From positions 1 to 64,000 of the forward strand of contig CAJXNY010000027.1 in the NCBI GenBank assembly GCA_913057435.1: 64,000 nt of DNA, given 5' to 3'. Of the stretch, positions 9,501 through 15,756 are shown piece after piece. A program made the translations under genes and the position numbers. Each line of letters begins with the position of its first letter. Within the stretch, counting starts at the first letter, position 1. Origin of the DNA: an uncultured Oceanospirillaceae bacterium. GTDB lineage: Bacteria; Pseudomonadota; Gammaproteobacteria; Pseudomonadales; Balneatricaceae. The notes under the pieces are model-generated. The model was not told where the DNA came from. It ran no database searches and saw only the letters and a program-made list of their open reading frames with translations.

Positions 9501-9917
9501 GACCTGCTGGGTTGCCACATCGAACCAGAGGTTGTCCGGGCTGATCCGTTTGTGGGTGACGCCCGCTTCATGCAGTCGCCCCAGCTGTATGCTGACCTGC
9601 AGGGCGATACTCAGCCCCTGCTGCCAGTTGAAGCCGGGGCTGGCTAACAGTGTGCTCAACGGCAGGCCGGTGACGGGCTCAAACAGGCTGATGCGGGGGC
9701 TCTGCTCTGGCTGCCGGGGCAGGGGCTGCAGGACCGCTAGCGGTGATAATTCACGCAGCAGGCTCAGCTCATGGCCGTAGCGCTGCAGCTGGCTGTCGTC
9801 ATGCAGCTGGCGCAGCAGTATGGGGCGTTGTTGCTCAAGCGATTGAGCCTGATAAAGGCTGTAGTGGCGGGTCTGTTGCAGCCGCTGGAGGATGCGGTAG
9901 CCCGCCAGAGTACGCAT
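3549..9917 (-). CDS. Giant hybrid sensor kinase: pseudokinase-AAA-TPR-GAF-PAS-HisKA-HATPase-REC-Hpt
   Basis: A 2122-aa soluble protein with no evident membrane segment. Domains in order: Ser/Thr-kinase fold (about 1-265), AAA/NACHT-like ATPase with Walker A GRPGIGKS near 324 and Walker B FLDDLHWAD near 454, a long TPR-like helical part (about 650-1300), GAF (about 1350-1480), PAS (about 1490-1620), HisKA with His1638 in MSHEIRTPMN, HATPase (DTGIGIP, GGTGLGLAI), receiver with Asp1933 in LMDIHLPD, and Hpt with His2068 in AHTLAGAS. It can run a full His-Asp-His relay to the adjacent TorR-like regulator, whose stop codon abuts this start (TAGATG), implying translational coupling. The kinase-like domain has HKRISPDN in place of HxDxxxxN and DLS in place of DFG, so it is probably inactive. 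It is extremely Gln/Leu-rich. It likely senses a cytoplasmic signal for the amine-oxidation genes (inference). Confidence 0.9.
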   Translation of the reverse strand: MRTLAGYRILQRLQQTRHYSLYQAQSLEQQRPILLRQLHDDSQLQRYGHELSLLRELSPLAVLQPLPRQPEQSPRISLFEPVTGLPLSTLLASPGFNWQQGLSIALQVSIQLGRLHEAGVTHKRISPDNLWFDVATQQVWLLDLSHATRLTREQAGWHHVQLAADSLPWLAPEQTGRINRAIDSRTDLYSLGATLYQLLTHQPPFISDDPAQLIHDHIARQPLSPDQLNPAIPAQVAQIVLKLLAKDASQRYQSSTGLQQDLQRCQQSWQDSRSIDAFALGQQDPSRRFTLPQQLYGRDSTLSELQQYCQQVANGQQHSLLIEGRPGIGKSALAHEIRQQVHELKGRFFSGKFDPFQRNRPYSAIVQALQSLIRQLLTESPQQLQQWQQQLNAELGQQGQVLLRLIPELALIIGPQPALQPLSANEEQQRFSRLILQLLRTFTRPLQPLVLFLDDLHWADPASLTLLDRLLKHQPLPQLLLIASYRADPLNAEHPVQQWINQHALPQLQLAPLNSQAICQLLSATLHCPPARCRALALICEQKTRGNPFFLNQFLNTLHTQQLIHFEHPQWQWDEQQIQQQAMTDNVVSLMVEQIQKLPQPTRERLQDAACLGSTFSLQQLASLDHDTGPDTANRLTAPLEQTATDLWPALQEGLLIPLDDRYQLTQPCTTLQADSGTVLEYRFIHERIQQAAYSLIPAAQRPNRHQAIGQLLQQQREPDETDQQIFDLSHHLNLARPLLNNDPERHALAALNLQAASRARTTAAFTAADSYLQTGLSLLATNSWQTDYSLTLNLHNNAAEMAWLRNDLSAMQQLSELVLKHAHQLLDKVRVYEIRIQAEVARNRFDQALELGLAVLALLGIHLPRQPNRWQNLRSQLRCRWLLLKTPADKLACLPRLTDPYIKAALPILARMFGVIKFSSSSLRPLVMATQLELTLRYGLSDSAPQALAGFGGILCSRYSALEQGYQLARQACLHISDPQQPGHQQTLYLFSTYAQHWKEPLSHSQQTLLEGYQLAQSRGDSEWGAYCLAAWFQYSLPLTDNLTQLQQQLERYCQQLEHSGQQQSIQYSNFVLQMVENLRQPGDQPWQLDGQFYQEQAMLAEHQRSNHRTAICLHHYYKALLCYLFGRHSEALEHCQTGEHYLSYIGGTFTDPLFQVIHALVLIALLPETSILMQQSRLSRIRQIRRQCCRWNRHNPANHQHHLALIDAELYRVQQRPQLAMDAYEQAIQLAAAQGFHLWQALCCERAGQFYLDWHKTSIGHTYLRDAWRYYQRLDALAKLQHLSQRYPQISGFTLTLTGETQHPDQPAPALLDNPGFETAAVIKASHAIADEIVLEQLLGRLMQLALENAGAERVLLVLNRQQTLWIEAEAGLEQPPQFFQQRPLAEGGDQLPVSLLHYSARTRETVVLSDPGQHEMFMQDPYVRSHQHGSLLCLPISYHGELSALLYLENTQSRSVFTRERLATLQILAAQAAISIENAKLYQSLEQSELAFRSLFENAVEGIFQASPAGRFTSANPALARLLGYDSPAQFIHAIDDIGQQCFCDPADLRRFLGRLLLNDQLISFETRWYHRDGRQLDIAISARRVLDEQQQLQCYEGSVTDISERQARQQAVLAQQKAEAANEAKSQFLATMSHEIRTPMNGILGMAQLLLNDSLSPAQRQQINTLYQSGESLLAILNDVLDFTKAETGHQQLEQHPFCPAQCLQEISALLRPQAQQKGLVLIVRSPADAPPLLGDRRALMQVLQNLASNALKFTAQGQISLRLQLRSQDLHRTLRIEVTDTGIGIPADAQPRIFQHFSQADSSITRRFGGTGLGLAICKQLVELQQGQIGFSSQPDHGSQFWFEISYPLAQQGLTSAKGNTVTGIKSSEPLPPAALPKEILLVEDNPINQHVTEGLLSHDGHRVTIADDGYTALSLHADHHFDLVLMDIHLPDMDGVETCRRMRNHPQPDKARVPVIALTASVTPAERERWLSAGMDGVLAKPLQYAHLQQLLSDKDVNSQPAAPTTDMLLNTQLLSQHHQLLGSERFQRLLGQFQQQAEQQLQQLERACQTRDLAALTTHAHTLAGASANFGLQQLNRLCQQLEHSEHHHQEQLLQLQHCYEQSQQALVNFTPTAS

Positions 9918-10631
9918 CTAGTTCAGCTCGCCTGCGAACATGTAGCCCGCACCATGGGCGGTGAGAATAAAGTGCGGGTCGGCGGGGTTGTCCTGTAACT
10001 TGCGCCGCAAGCGGCCGATCAGTACATCCACCGAGCGGTCATTCGGGGTCCATTCGCGATCATGGATCGCATCCATCAGCTGATCCCGGGACAGCACGGT
10101 ACCGGCGGCGTTAACCAGTGCCTGCAGCAGCTTGAACTCGCCTTCAGGGAGCCGCTCCTGTTGTTGTTCGGGGCTGCTGAGCAGGCGCTTGCTGCCGTCC
10201 AGCTGCCAGCCCTCAAAATGCCATAAAGCCGCTGCCCCCTGGTTGCTGTTACGACCGTCCTGTACTCGCCAGAGCAGATTTTTCGCCCGCACCAGCAGTT
10301 CACGTGGGTTGAAGGGTTTGGTGACGTAGTCATCGGCACCCAGCTCCAGCCCGACGATACGATCGATCTCATCGCCGCTGCTGGTAACCAGAATAATTCC
10401 CACCTTGCTGACCGCCCGCAGCTCACGGGTCAGAGTCAGGCCATCTTTGCCGGGCAGGTTAATATCCAGCAGCACCAGGTCGATCTGTTCACTGACGACC
10501 TGCTGGGCCAGGTCGTTGGCCTGAGCGGTTTCACTGACCTGATAACCGGCCTGTTCCAGATAGCTGGCCAGCAAGGAGCGGGAAGCGAAATCATCTTCAA
10601 CGATCAGAATATGGGCGTTTTCATACTGCAT
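9918..10631 (-). CDS. TorR-like OmpR-family response regulator
   Basis: A two-component regulator: receiver domain with the acidic pair VEDD, phospho-acceptor Asp56 in LLDINLPG, then Lys in YVTKPFNPREL, followed by a C-terminal winged helix with RSVDVLIGRLRRKL. Stretches such as GIILVTS and DRIVGLELGADDYVTKP closely follow TorR, which takes phosphate from a hybrid TorS-type kinase; here the partner is the adjacent giant hybrid kinase. I chose the ATG at 10631 (237 aa, TorR-like length). An in-frame ATG at 10697 has a better Shine-Dalgarno (AAGGAA, 9 bp spacing) and would add 22 low-complexity residues, so it remains possible. The gene is divergent from qhpA, sharing a 296-bp region that holds the decamer array. 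Confidence 0.9.
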   Translation of the reverse strand: MQYENAHILIVEDDFASRSLLASYLEQAGYQVSETAQANDLAQQVVSEQIDLVLLDINLPGKDGLTLTRELRAVSKVGIILVTSSGDEIDRIVGLELGADDYVTKPFNPRELLVRAKNLLWRVQDGRNSNQGAAALWHFEGWQLDGSKRLLSSPEQQQERLPEGEFKLLQALVNAAGTVLSRDQLMDAIHDREWTPNDRSVDVLIGRLRRKLQDNPADPHFILTAHGAGYMFAGELN

Positions 10632-10927
10632 AGGCGCGCTCTTTGCTGAGTTAGCGGAAGGTCGTAGCGGCAGTCTAGCAACAGCACGGAATCGCATAAA
10701 GTCTGTTTCCTTGTCAGTGTCAAATGGAATTTATTCAACTAAAACAAAGAATTGAGTTTTAATTTCGAGTTTGTATTACATCTGGTTACATCAGTGTACA
10801 ACTTACTACAAAAGCGAAGAATTATATTTACAGCCAGCCGGTAGCGTTAGTGTGGTCGGTCAGCGTGCTGGATCTGTCCGGTCGGCCGAGCCGAGGTGAA
10901 TACCCATAAAAATAAATCCATGGAGTG
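10632..10927. other. Divergent control region between the regulator and qhpA
   Basis: The AT-rich part 10720-10835 holds the decamer array and a TATATT hexamer (10823-10828) positioned as a -10 for qhpA just after the array. The regulator promoter must lie in the same stretch, but no clear hexamer pair was found for it. Confidence 0.6.
10776..10815 (+). promoter_or_regulatory. Four-box tandem decamer array upstream of qhpA
   Basis: Four contiguous decamers: TTACATCTGG, TTACATCAGT, GTACAACTTA and CTACAAAAGC, all with core NTACA at positions 1-5. The last box ends 7 bases before TATATT (10823-10828), so the array covers the expected -35 region, the arrangement of an activator-dependent promoter. 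E. coli TorR binds tandem decameric tor boxes, and the divergent neighbour encodes a TorR-like protein. An array with the same geometry lies upstream of the barrel gene at 3498-3537. Confidence 0.7.
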
Positions 10928-12520
10928 ATGGCCTTGAACAACAAACTCAAACGCGCCCTGTCGGGTGGTGGTGTGCTGGCACTGGCGAGCCTGATGGCTG
11001 CGCCGCTGTCTGCGGCCTCGCAGTCGGGGGCGCAACTGCTACAGGAACGGTGTACGTCCTGTCATACCCCCACCGCAGACGGTGGCCTGAGCCGTATCAG
11101 TGAGCAGCGTAAAACCCCCGAAGGCTGGATGACCACCCTGAACCGGATGCAGAGCCAGCGCGGTTTGCGTATCTCTGCTGATGAACGACGGGCGATTATC
11201 AAGTATCTGGCGGACACCCAGGGGCTGGCCCCGGCGGAAACATCCGGCAAACGCTACCTGCTGGAACAGACCCCCAATGTGCTGGACGACACGCCTGCTG
11301 AGTACGCCGAGATGTGCGCCCGTTGTCACTCGGGCGCGCGCTTTGCTCTGCAGCGGCGCACTGAGGGGGAGTGGGAGCGGCTGGTGCATTTCCATATGGG
11401 CCAGTTCCCGACCCTGGAATTCCATGCCCTGTCCCGTGATCGGGCCTGGTTTGAGCTGGCGGTCAGTGATGTGGTGCCGCAACTGGCAACAGACTTCCCG
11501 CTGAAGAGCACCGCCTGGGACCAGTGGCAGCAGGCTGATAAGCCCGCACCTGCGGGTGGCTGGACAGTGGCTGGCTACTTGCCAGGCAAAGGTGAGTTCA
11601 GTGCCACGCTGACTCTGAATGCGAAAGGCGATGATCACTATGGGTTGACGCTCAGTGGTCAGTACGCGGATGGTTCGCCGTTAACGGGCCAGGGCAGTGC
11701 GGTGGTGTACACCGGCTATGAGCTACGGGCGAGCCTGACGGTGGCTGGGGTGAAAATGCGCCAGGTGCTGGCACTGTCTGCCGATGGCAGCCGGATGCAG
11801 GGACGAATGTTCCCGCGCGGCGCTACGGAGATGGGCGGCGAGCTGAGTGCAATTAAGGCCGGACACTCCGCTATTCTGGCCATCAGCCCGGCGTATATCC
11901 GTCAGGGTGAGAGTCGCACACTGACGCTGACCGGTAATGGTCTGACTGGCAAGGTGCGCCTGGCGTCCGGACTGAAGCTGGATCAGGTGATATCACGCAG
12001 TGCGACCCAGCTGGTACTGAAAGTCAGTGCGCAGTCGGGGGCGCAACCAGGGCTGCGCCGCATCCAGGTCGGTAGTTCTGCAATGCAGGTAGCGTTATAC
12101 GACCAGCTGGTACGGGTGGATGTTGTTCCTGCAGACTCGATTGCTCGGGTGGGCGGTAATGGCGGTAAGCAGGCCAAGGTCAACGCGACGTATCGGGCAG
12201 TGGGTTATGCCGCCGGTAAAGATGGCAAAGCGGGTACCGAAGATGATCTGGCGCTGGGTTATATGCCTGCCAGCTGGAGTCTGAAGCCGTTTGATGCGGT
12301 GGCTGAACACGATAAAGATCTGGACTATGCCGGGACTATCGATGCCCGTGGGGTGTTTACGCCGGGTGATGCCGGGCTGAATCCTGAACGCAAGATGTCC
12401 ACCAATAACGTGGGTCAGCTGGCGGTGGTCGCTACGGTGAAGACAGTGGCCACGGAACAGCAGGGCCAGGCCCGCCTGCTGGTGACGGTGCAGGATTATA
12501 TCAAGTCACCGCTGCAGTAA
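10928..12520 (+). CDS. qhpA: Quinohemoprotein amine dehydrogenase, alpha (di-heme) subunit
   Basis: The large subunit of QHNDH, a periplasmic enzyme that oxidises primary amines to aldehydes and passes electrons through two c-type hemes. A Sec signal peptide covers about residues 1-30 (hydrophobic LALASLMAAPLSAA). The two heme sites are CTSCH (42-46) and CARCH (130-134), followed by beta-rich domains typical of this subunit. The length of about 530 aa agrees with the family. It is the first gene of the qhpA-D-C-B cluster, in the gene order seen elsewhere. The start is uncertain: GTG 10925, ATG 10928 and TTG 10934 lie close together, and GGAG at 10922 is best spaced for the TTG. A predicted activator-dependent promoter lies just upstream. 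Confidence 0.93.
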   Translation: MALNNKLKRALSGGGVLALASLMAAPLSAASQSGAQLLQERCTSCHTPTADGGLSRISEQRKTPEGWMTTLNRMQSQRGLRISADERRAIIKYLADTQGLAPAETSGKRYLLEQTPNVLDDTPAEYAEMCARCHSGARFALQRRTEGEWERLVHFHMGQFPTLEFHALSRDRAWFELAVSDVVPQLATDFPLKSTAWDQWQQADKPAPAGGWTVAGYLPGKGEFSATLTLNAKGDDHYGLTLSGQYADGSPLTGQGSAVVYTGYELRASLTVAGVKMRQVLALSADGSRMQGRMFPRGATEMGGELSAIKAGHSAILAISPAYIRQGESRTLTLTGNGLTGKVRLASGLKLDQVISRSATQLVLKVSAQSGAQPGLRRIQVGSSAMQVALYDQLVRVDVVPADSIARVGGNGGKQAKVNATYRAVGYAAGKDGKAGTEDDLALGYMPASWSLKPFDAVAEHDKDLDYAGTIDARGVFTPGDAGLNPERKMSTNNVGQLAVVATVKTVATEQQGQARLLVTVQDYIKSPLQ

Positions 12521-12601
12521 ATCCGAGCGTGATAGCAACCTCCGAACTACGTACCGGGCACTGTGCTCAGGCGTAATGATAAATACAAGGTGAGGTGCCC
12601 C

Positions 12602-14035
12602 ATGGGGTCTTTAACACTGGTTAAGCCCAATCTGCATCTGGTGGATGTGGATAGCCGTCGTATGTTGTTTCATGTGCCTTCAAGCAGTCTGTTCGAGCTG
12701 GATCCACTGGGCCGCGAATTGATCGAGCTGTTTGAGGCTCAGGGTGATCTAAGTGCGCCGATGCTGCGTGACCACTTTGCCGATCGAGCATCCCCACAGG
12801 CTGTCAAAGAAACTCTGGAAGAGCTGAAATCGCTGGAAATTGTCCACGACAGTGGCGCCGTTGCCAGCTATAACCCCAGGCCTAAACCGGTCAAAAATTT
12901 CCCGTTGACGACAATCGTTCTGAACGTGAATACCGGCTGTAATCTCAGCTGCACCTACTGCTATAAAGAAGACCTCACCACACCCTCCCAGGGTGACAAG
13001 ATGAGCTTCGAAACGGCGGTAAAGTCGGTCGAAATGCTGTTGCAGGAATCACCGGGTCAGCCCCGCTATAACGTGGTGTTCTTCGGTGGTGAGCCGCTCA
13101 GCCATATGCCAGTGATCCGACAGGTTGTGACTTACTGTGAGGAGCGCTTCGCCAGTCTGGAAGCACAGGTTGATTTCACCCTGACCACTAATGCCACGTT
13201 GCTGAATGAGGCGCTGATCGAGTACTTCAATGACCATCGTTTTGGTTTGACCGTTTCCATGGATGGCCCTGAAGCCATGCATGATAAAAATCGCATTACG
13301 GTGGGGGGGCAGGGCACCTATGCCGTGGTACGGCGTAAAGCGCAGATGTTGCTTGAGCGTTATAGCGCAAGGCCGGTGGGTTGTCGTGTCACCTTGACGC
13401 GGGGGATTACCGATGTGGAAACCATCTTTGATCACTTGCACCGGGAGCTGGGCTTTACCGAGGTGGGTTTTGGCCCGGTGACATCAGGGGATATCACGGC
13501 GTTCAATCTGACCGCCGATGAGATGGTGGACGTGTTCGCTGGCATGAAACGACTGGGGCAGCAATACCTGGAGGCTGCGCTGGCGCACCGCAGTATGGGC
13601 TTTGGCAACATGCATCAGTTGATGACGGACCTGCATGAGGGCAATAAAAAGCAGCTGCCCTGCGGTGCCGGGGTCGGCCTGCTGGCGGTGGATACCCAGG
13701 GCGGGTTGAATCTGTGCCATCGCTTTACCGGCTCGGAGATGCCGTTATTCGGCGATGTTGATAACGGCATTGATAAGCCCGCGCTGGCTGCCTTTGTTGA
13801 GGGGCGTCTGGATCGCAGCAATACCGGCTGTGAAACCTGCCGCATCCGCAACATCTGTTCTGGCGGTTGCTATCACGAAAGTTACGCGAAATACGGCGAT
13901 GCGACGACGCCGTCCTACCACTACTGTGACCTGTTGCGAGACTGGGTTGATTTCGGGGTGGCGGTGTATTCGCAAATCATGGTCGAGAACCCGGCGTTCT
14001 TCGACACCTATGTATCGCCAAGAAGGAGCGCTTAG
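12602..14035 (+). CDS. qhpD: Radical SAM maturase of quinohemoprotein amine dehydrogenase gamma subunit
   Basis: QhpD makes the Cys-to-Asp/Glu thioether crosslinks inside the gamma subunit before export, in the cytoplasm. The radical SAM cluster motif CNLSCTYC gives Cys113, Cys117 and Cys120. The FFGGEP motif that helps bind SAM follows, and the C-terminal SPASM-type auxiliary cluster cysteines are visible in LPCGAG, NLCHRF and the CETCRIRNICSGGC segment. The length of 477 aa fits. I chose ATG 12602 because GAGGTG precedes it by about 5 bases; the upstream GTG at 12563 lacks a site. The stop codon directly abuts the qhpC start, so maturase and substrate are translationally coupled. Confidence 0.94.
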   Translation: MGSLTLVKPNLHLVDVDSRRMLFHVPSSSLFELDPLGRELIELFEAQGDLSAPMLRDHFADRASPQAVKETLEELKSLEIVHDSGAVASYNPRPKPVKNFPLTTIVLNVNTGCNLSCTYCYKEDLTTPSQGDKMSFETAVKSVEMLLQESPGQPRYNVVFFGGEPLSHMPVIRQVVTYCEERFASLEAQVDFTLTTNATLLNEALIEYFNDHRFGLTVSMDGPEAMHDKNRITVGGQGTYAVVRRKAQMLLERYSARPVGCRVTLTRGITDVETIFDHLHRELGFTEVGFGPVTSGDITAFNLTADEMVDVFAGMKRLGQQYLEAALAHRSMGFGNMHQLMTDLHEGNKKQLPCGAGVGLLAVDTQGGLNLCHRFTGSEMPLFGDVDNGIDKPALAAFVEGRLDRSNTGCETCRIRNICSGGCYHESYAKYGDATTPSYHYCDLLRDWVDFGVAVYSQIMVENPAFFDTYVSPRRSA

Positions 14036-14359
14036 ATGAAGCATCTGAAATCGTTTAATAAGAAGGCGCAGCTGCTGGAGAAAGCTGTGGCCGATGGAAC
14101 TACCGAAGACGTTGTGGCCATGCAGACGGTGGTTGGCTGTACCTCCACCAATGACCCAGGCTGGGAAGTCGACCCGTTCGGCGGGCTGGGCTCGCTCTGT
14201 CAGCCGATGGAGTCTGATCTTTATGGCTGCGCCGATGCCTGCTGGTGGCCTGCGCAGGTGCCAGACACCATGAGCACTCACCCAGGCTGGTCGCAGGATG
14301 TGGCGAAGGCCAATGAAGACTGGCGTCAGATCGACAGTGTATTCCCGGATGAAGACTGA
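14036..14359 (+). CDS. qhpC: Quinohemoprotein amine dehydrogenase, gamma (CTQ) subunit precursor
   Basis: The small catalytic subunit (107 aa), which carries the cysteine tryptophylquinone cofactor. A 28-residue leader is followed by a mature part beginning near Met29. Using the Paracoccus mature numbering (offset 28), every crosslinking residue is present: Cys35-Glu44, Cys55-Asp61 and Cys69-Asp77 for the thioethers, and Cys65 with Trp71 for CTQ. The signature [15 protein letters not shown] is intact. Translation starts at ATG 14036, directly after the qhpD stop, with AGGAG well placed. The leader has no Sec-like hydrophobic core, agreeing with dedicated processing and export in this family. 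Confidence 0.95.
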   Translation: MKHLKSFNKKAQLLEKAVADGTTEDVVAMQTVVGCTSTNDPGWEVDPFGGLGSLCQPMESDLYGCADACWWPAQVPDTMSTHPGWSQDVAKANEDWRQIDSVFPDED

Positions 14360-14369
14360 GGAGCCAACC

Positions 14370-15509
14370 ATGAAACTGACTCAAATGTATAAAGCCAGTG
14401 CGATCACCCTGGCCCTTGGCAGCGCCGCGTTACTCAGTGGCTGCGCCAGTACCGGCAGCGGGGATACGGCGATGGTGGCGGGGAAGGAGTATCTGCTGAC
14501 CTCCACCCGGCCGAATCTGCTGCATGTGGTGGATGTGGAAACCAATAAGCTGCTGCGCAGCTGCAAAATTCCCGGCATCTTTGGTTCTAACTCAATCGTA
14601 CCGTCCCCGGATGGCCGTATCGCCTATGTACTGACCAATAAGTGGGAAGATGTATACGGCTTTGATATCACCAATTGTGAGAAGGTGTTTTCGGCGAAGC
14701 AGTCATACCAAAATGTACAGATCAAAACGATTATCTCGCTGGCGGTGAGCCCGGATGGTAATGAGCTGTATACGGTGCAGAACCCGGTGGTCAAGCATGC
14801 GGACCGGTTTGAAGTGCAGCAACCCCGGCTGGCGGTGTTTAATACCGCTGATGGCCTGAATGCCCGGGCAAAGCGTTTTTACCCGGTTGACCGGCGGATT
14901 ACCAAAATTGGTGCCATGGATAATGGCGAGGTAATTCTCGGTGGTGCCGATCTGAAAGCGATTGATCCGAAAACAGGTGACATCCGCGTATTGAAAAAGC
15001 TGCAGAACTGGCAGCGTCCAGCGGATAAATGGGTTGCCCCGGATGCCTTTGCTATGCAGGCTCAGGGAGAACATGTGGGTGAATATATCCTGCCGTACTT
15101 CACTATCAAGTGGAACGGTGCGCCGGGTGAGATGGAAAAAGCAGAGTTCTGGTGGGGCATGAACCGCATTGATCTGGCCAGTGGTAAGCTGGAATCTAAT
15201 GAGCTGGTGCCATTCGAGTTTATATTCTTTAATCTGGTGACTGATCCCAATAATCCTGACATCGTGTATGGGGCATTTAATAACCTGTCCAAACACAGTG
15301 TCAGCCAGCATAAAACCCTGGCCACCGAAGACCTTGAGCACACCTACTACACCATTAATATGACCCGCGATGGCTCCCGTCTGTATGTGGGTGGCACCTC
15401 CAGTGATATTTCTATTCATGACCCGAAGACATTGAAGAAAACCGGTAGCATCCAGTTGCCCGGTGATATGTCGACGGCGGATATGCGTATCGCTCGTTTA
15501 CGTGATTGA
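14370..15509 (+). CDS. qhpB: Quinohemoprotein amine dehydrogenase, beta (propeller) subunit, predicted lipoprotein
   Basis: The beta subunit (379 aa), a seven-bladed propeller that contributes to the active-site pocket around the gamma subunit. Repeats with the pattern SPDGR/SPDGNELYTV and TRDGSRLYVGG mark the blades. The N-terminus is a signal peptide ending in the lipobox LLSGC with Cys25 as the modified residue, so the subunit may be membrane-anchored; this is unexpected for a complex usually described as soluble periplasmic. The start at ATG 14370 has GAGGAG 6-10 bases upstream and lies just after the qhpC stop. An upstream in-frame start at 14298 would overlap qhpC and is not favoured. 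It is the last gene of the cluster, followed by a terminator. Confidence 0.92.
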   Translation: MKLTQMYKASAITLALGSAALLSGCASTGSGDTAMVAGKEYLLTSTRPNLLHVVDVETNKLLRSCKIPGIFGSNSIVPSPDGRIAYVLTNKWEDVYGFDITNCEKVFSAKQSYQNVQIKTIISLAVSPDGNELYTVQNPVVKHADRFEVQQPRLAVFNTADGLNARAKRFYPVDRRITKIGAMDNGEVILGGADLKAIDPKTGDIRVLKKLQNWQRPADKWVAPDAFAMQAQGEHVGEYILPYFTIKWNGAPGEMEKAEFWWGMNRIDLASGKLESNELVPFEFIFFNLVTDPNNPDIVYGAFNNLSKHSVSQHKTLATEDLEHTYYTINMTRDGSRLYVGGTSSDISIHDPKTLKKTGSIQLPGDMSTADMRIARLRD

Positions 15510-15604
15510 TCTGCGCGAGTTGGGCATCGCTGTCGGTTAGTTATGCGATAGTGTGCCTTGAATGGTATCAGCGGTTGTTGTACTGAGATCGCTGATTGTG
15601 CCTG

Positions 15605-15633
15605 CGGCGTGCTGTAAATAGCACGCCGTTTTA
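15605..15633 (+). terminator. Terminator of the qhp operon
   Basis: The 9-bp GC-rich stem CGGCGTGCT/AGCACGCCG with a 6-nt loop is followed by TTTTAAATTT, 95 bases after the qhpB stop. No further qhp gene follows, so the cluster ends here. Confidence 0.88.
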
Positions 15634-15756
15634 AATTTGTTAGTGGTTTTCTACGAATGTGCTCTTTTCCTGAGCCGCCAGCCGCTATATATTCGAGGTA
15701 TTCGACGGGTACTCTGTGCCTGGCCACCGTTTAGATTAAAGCAAGTCGGGAACGCT

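Noticed and set aside
15637-15756. N-terminal extension of the PAS-GGDEF protein
   Set aside because: The extra 40 codons overlap the region right after the qhp terminator and have no protein-like character; the PAS domain starts after ATG 15757.
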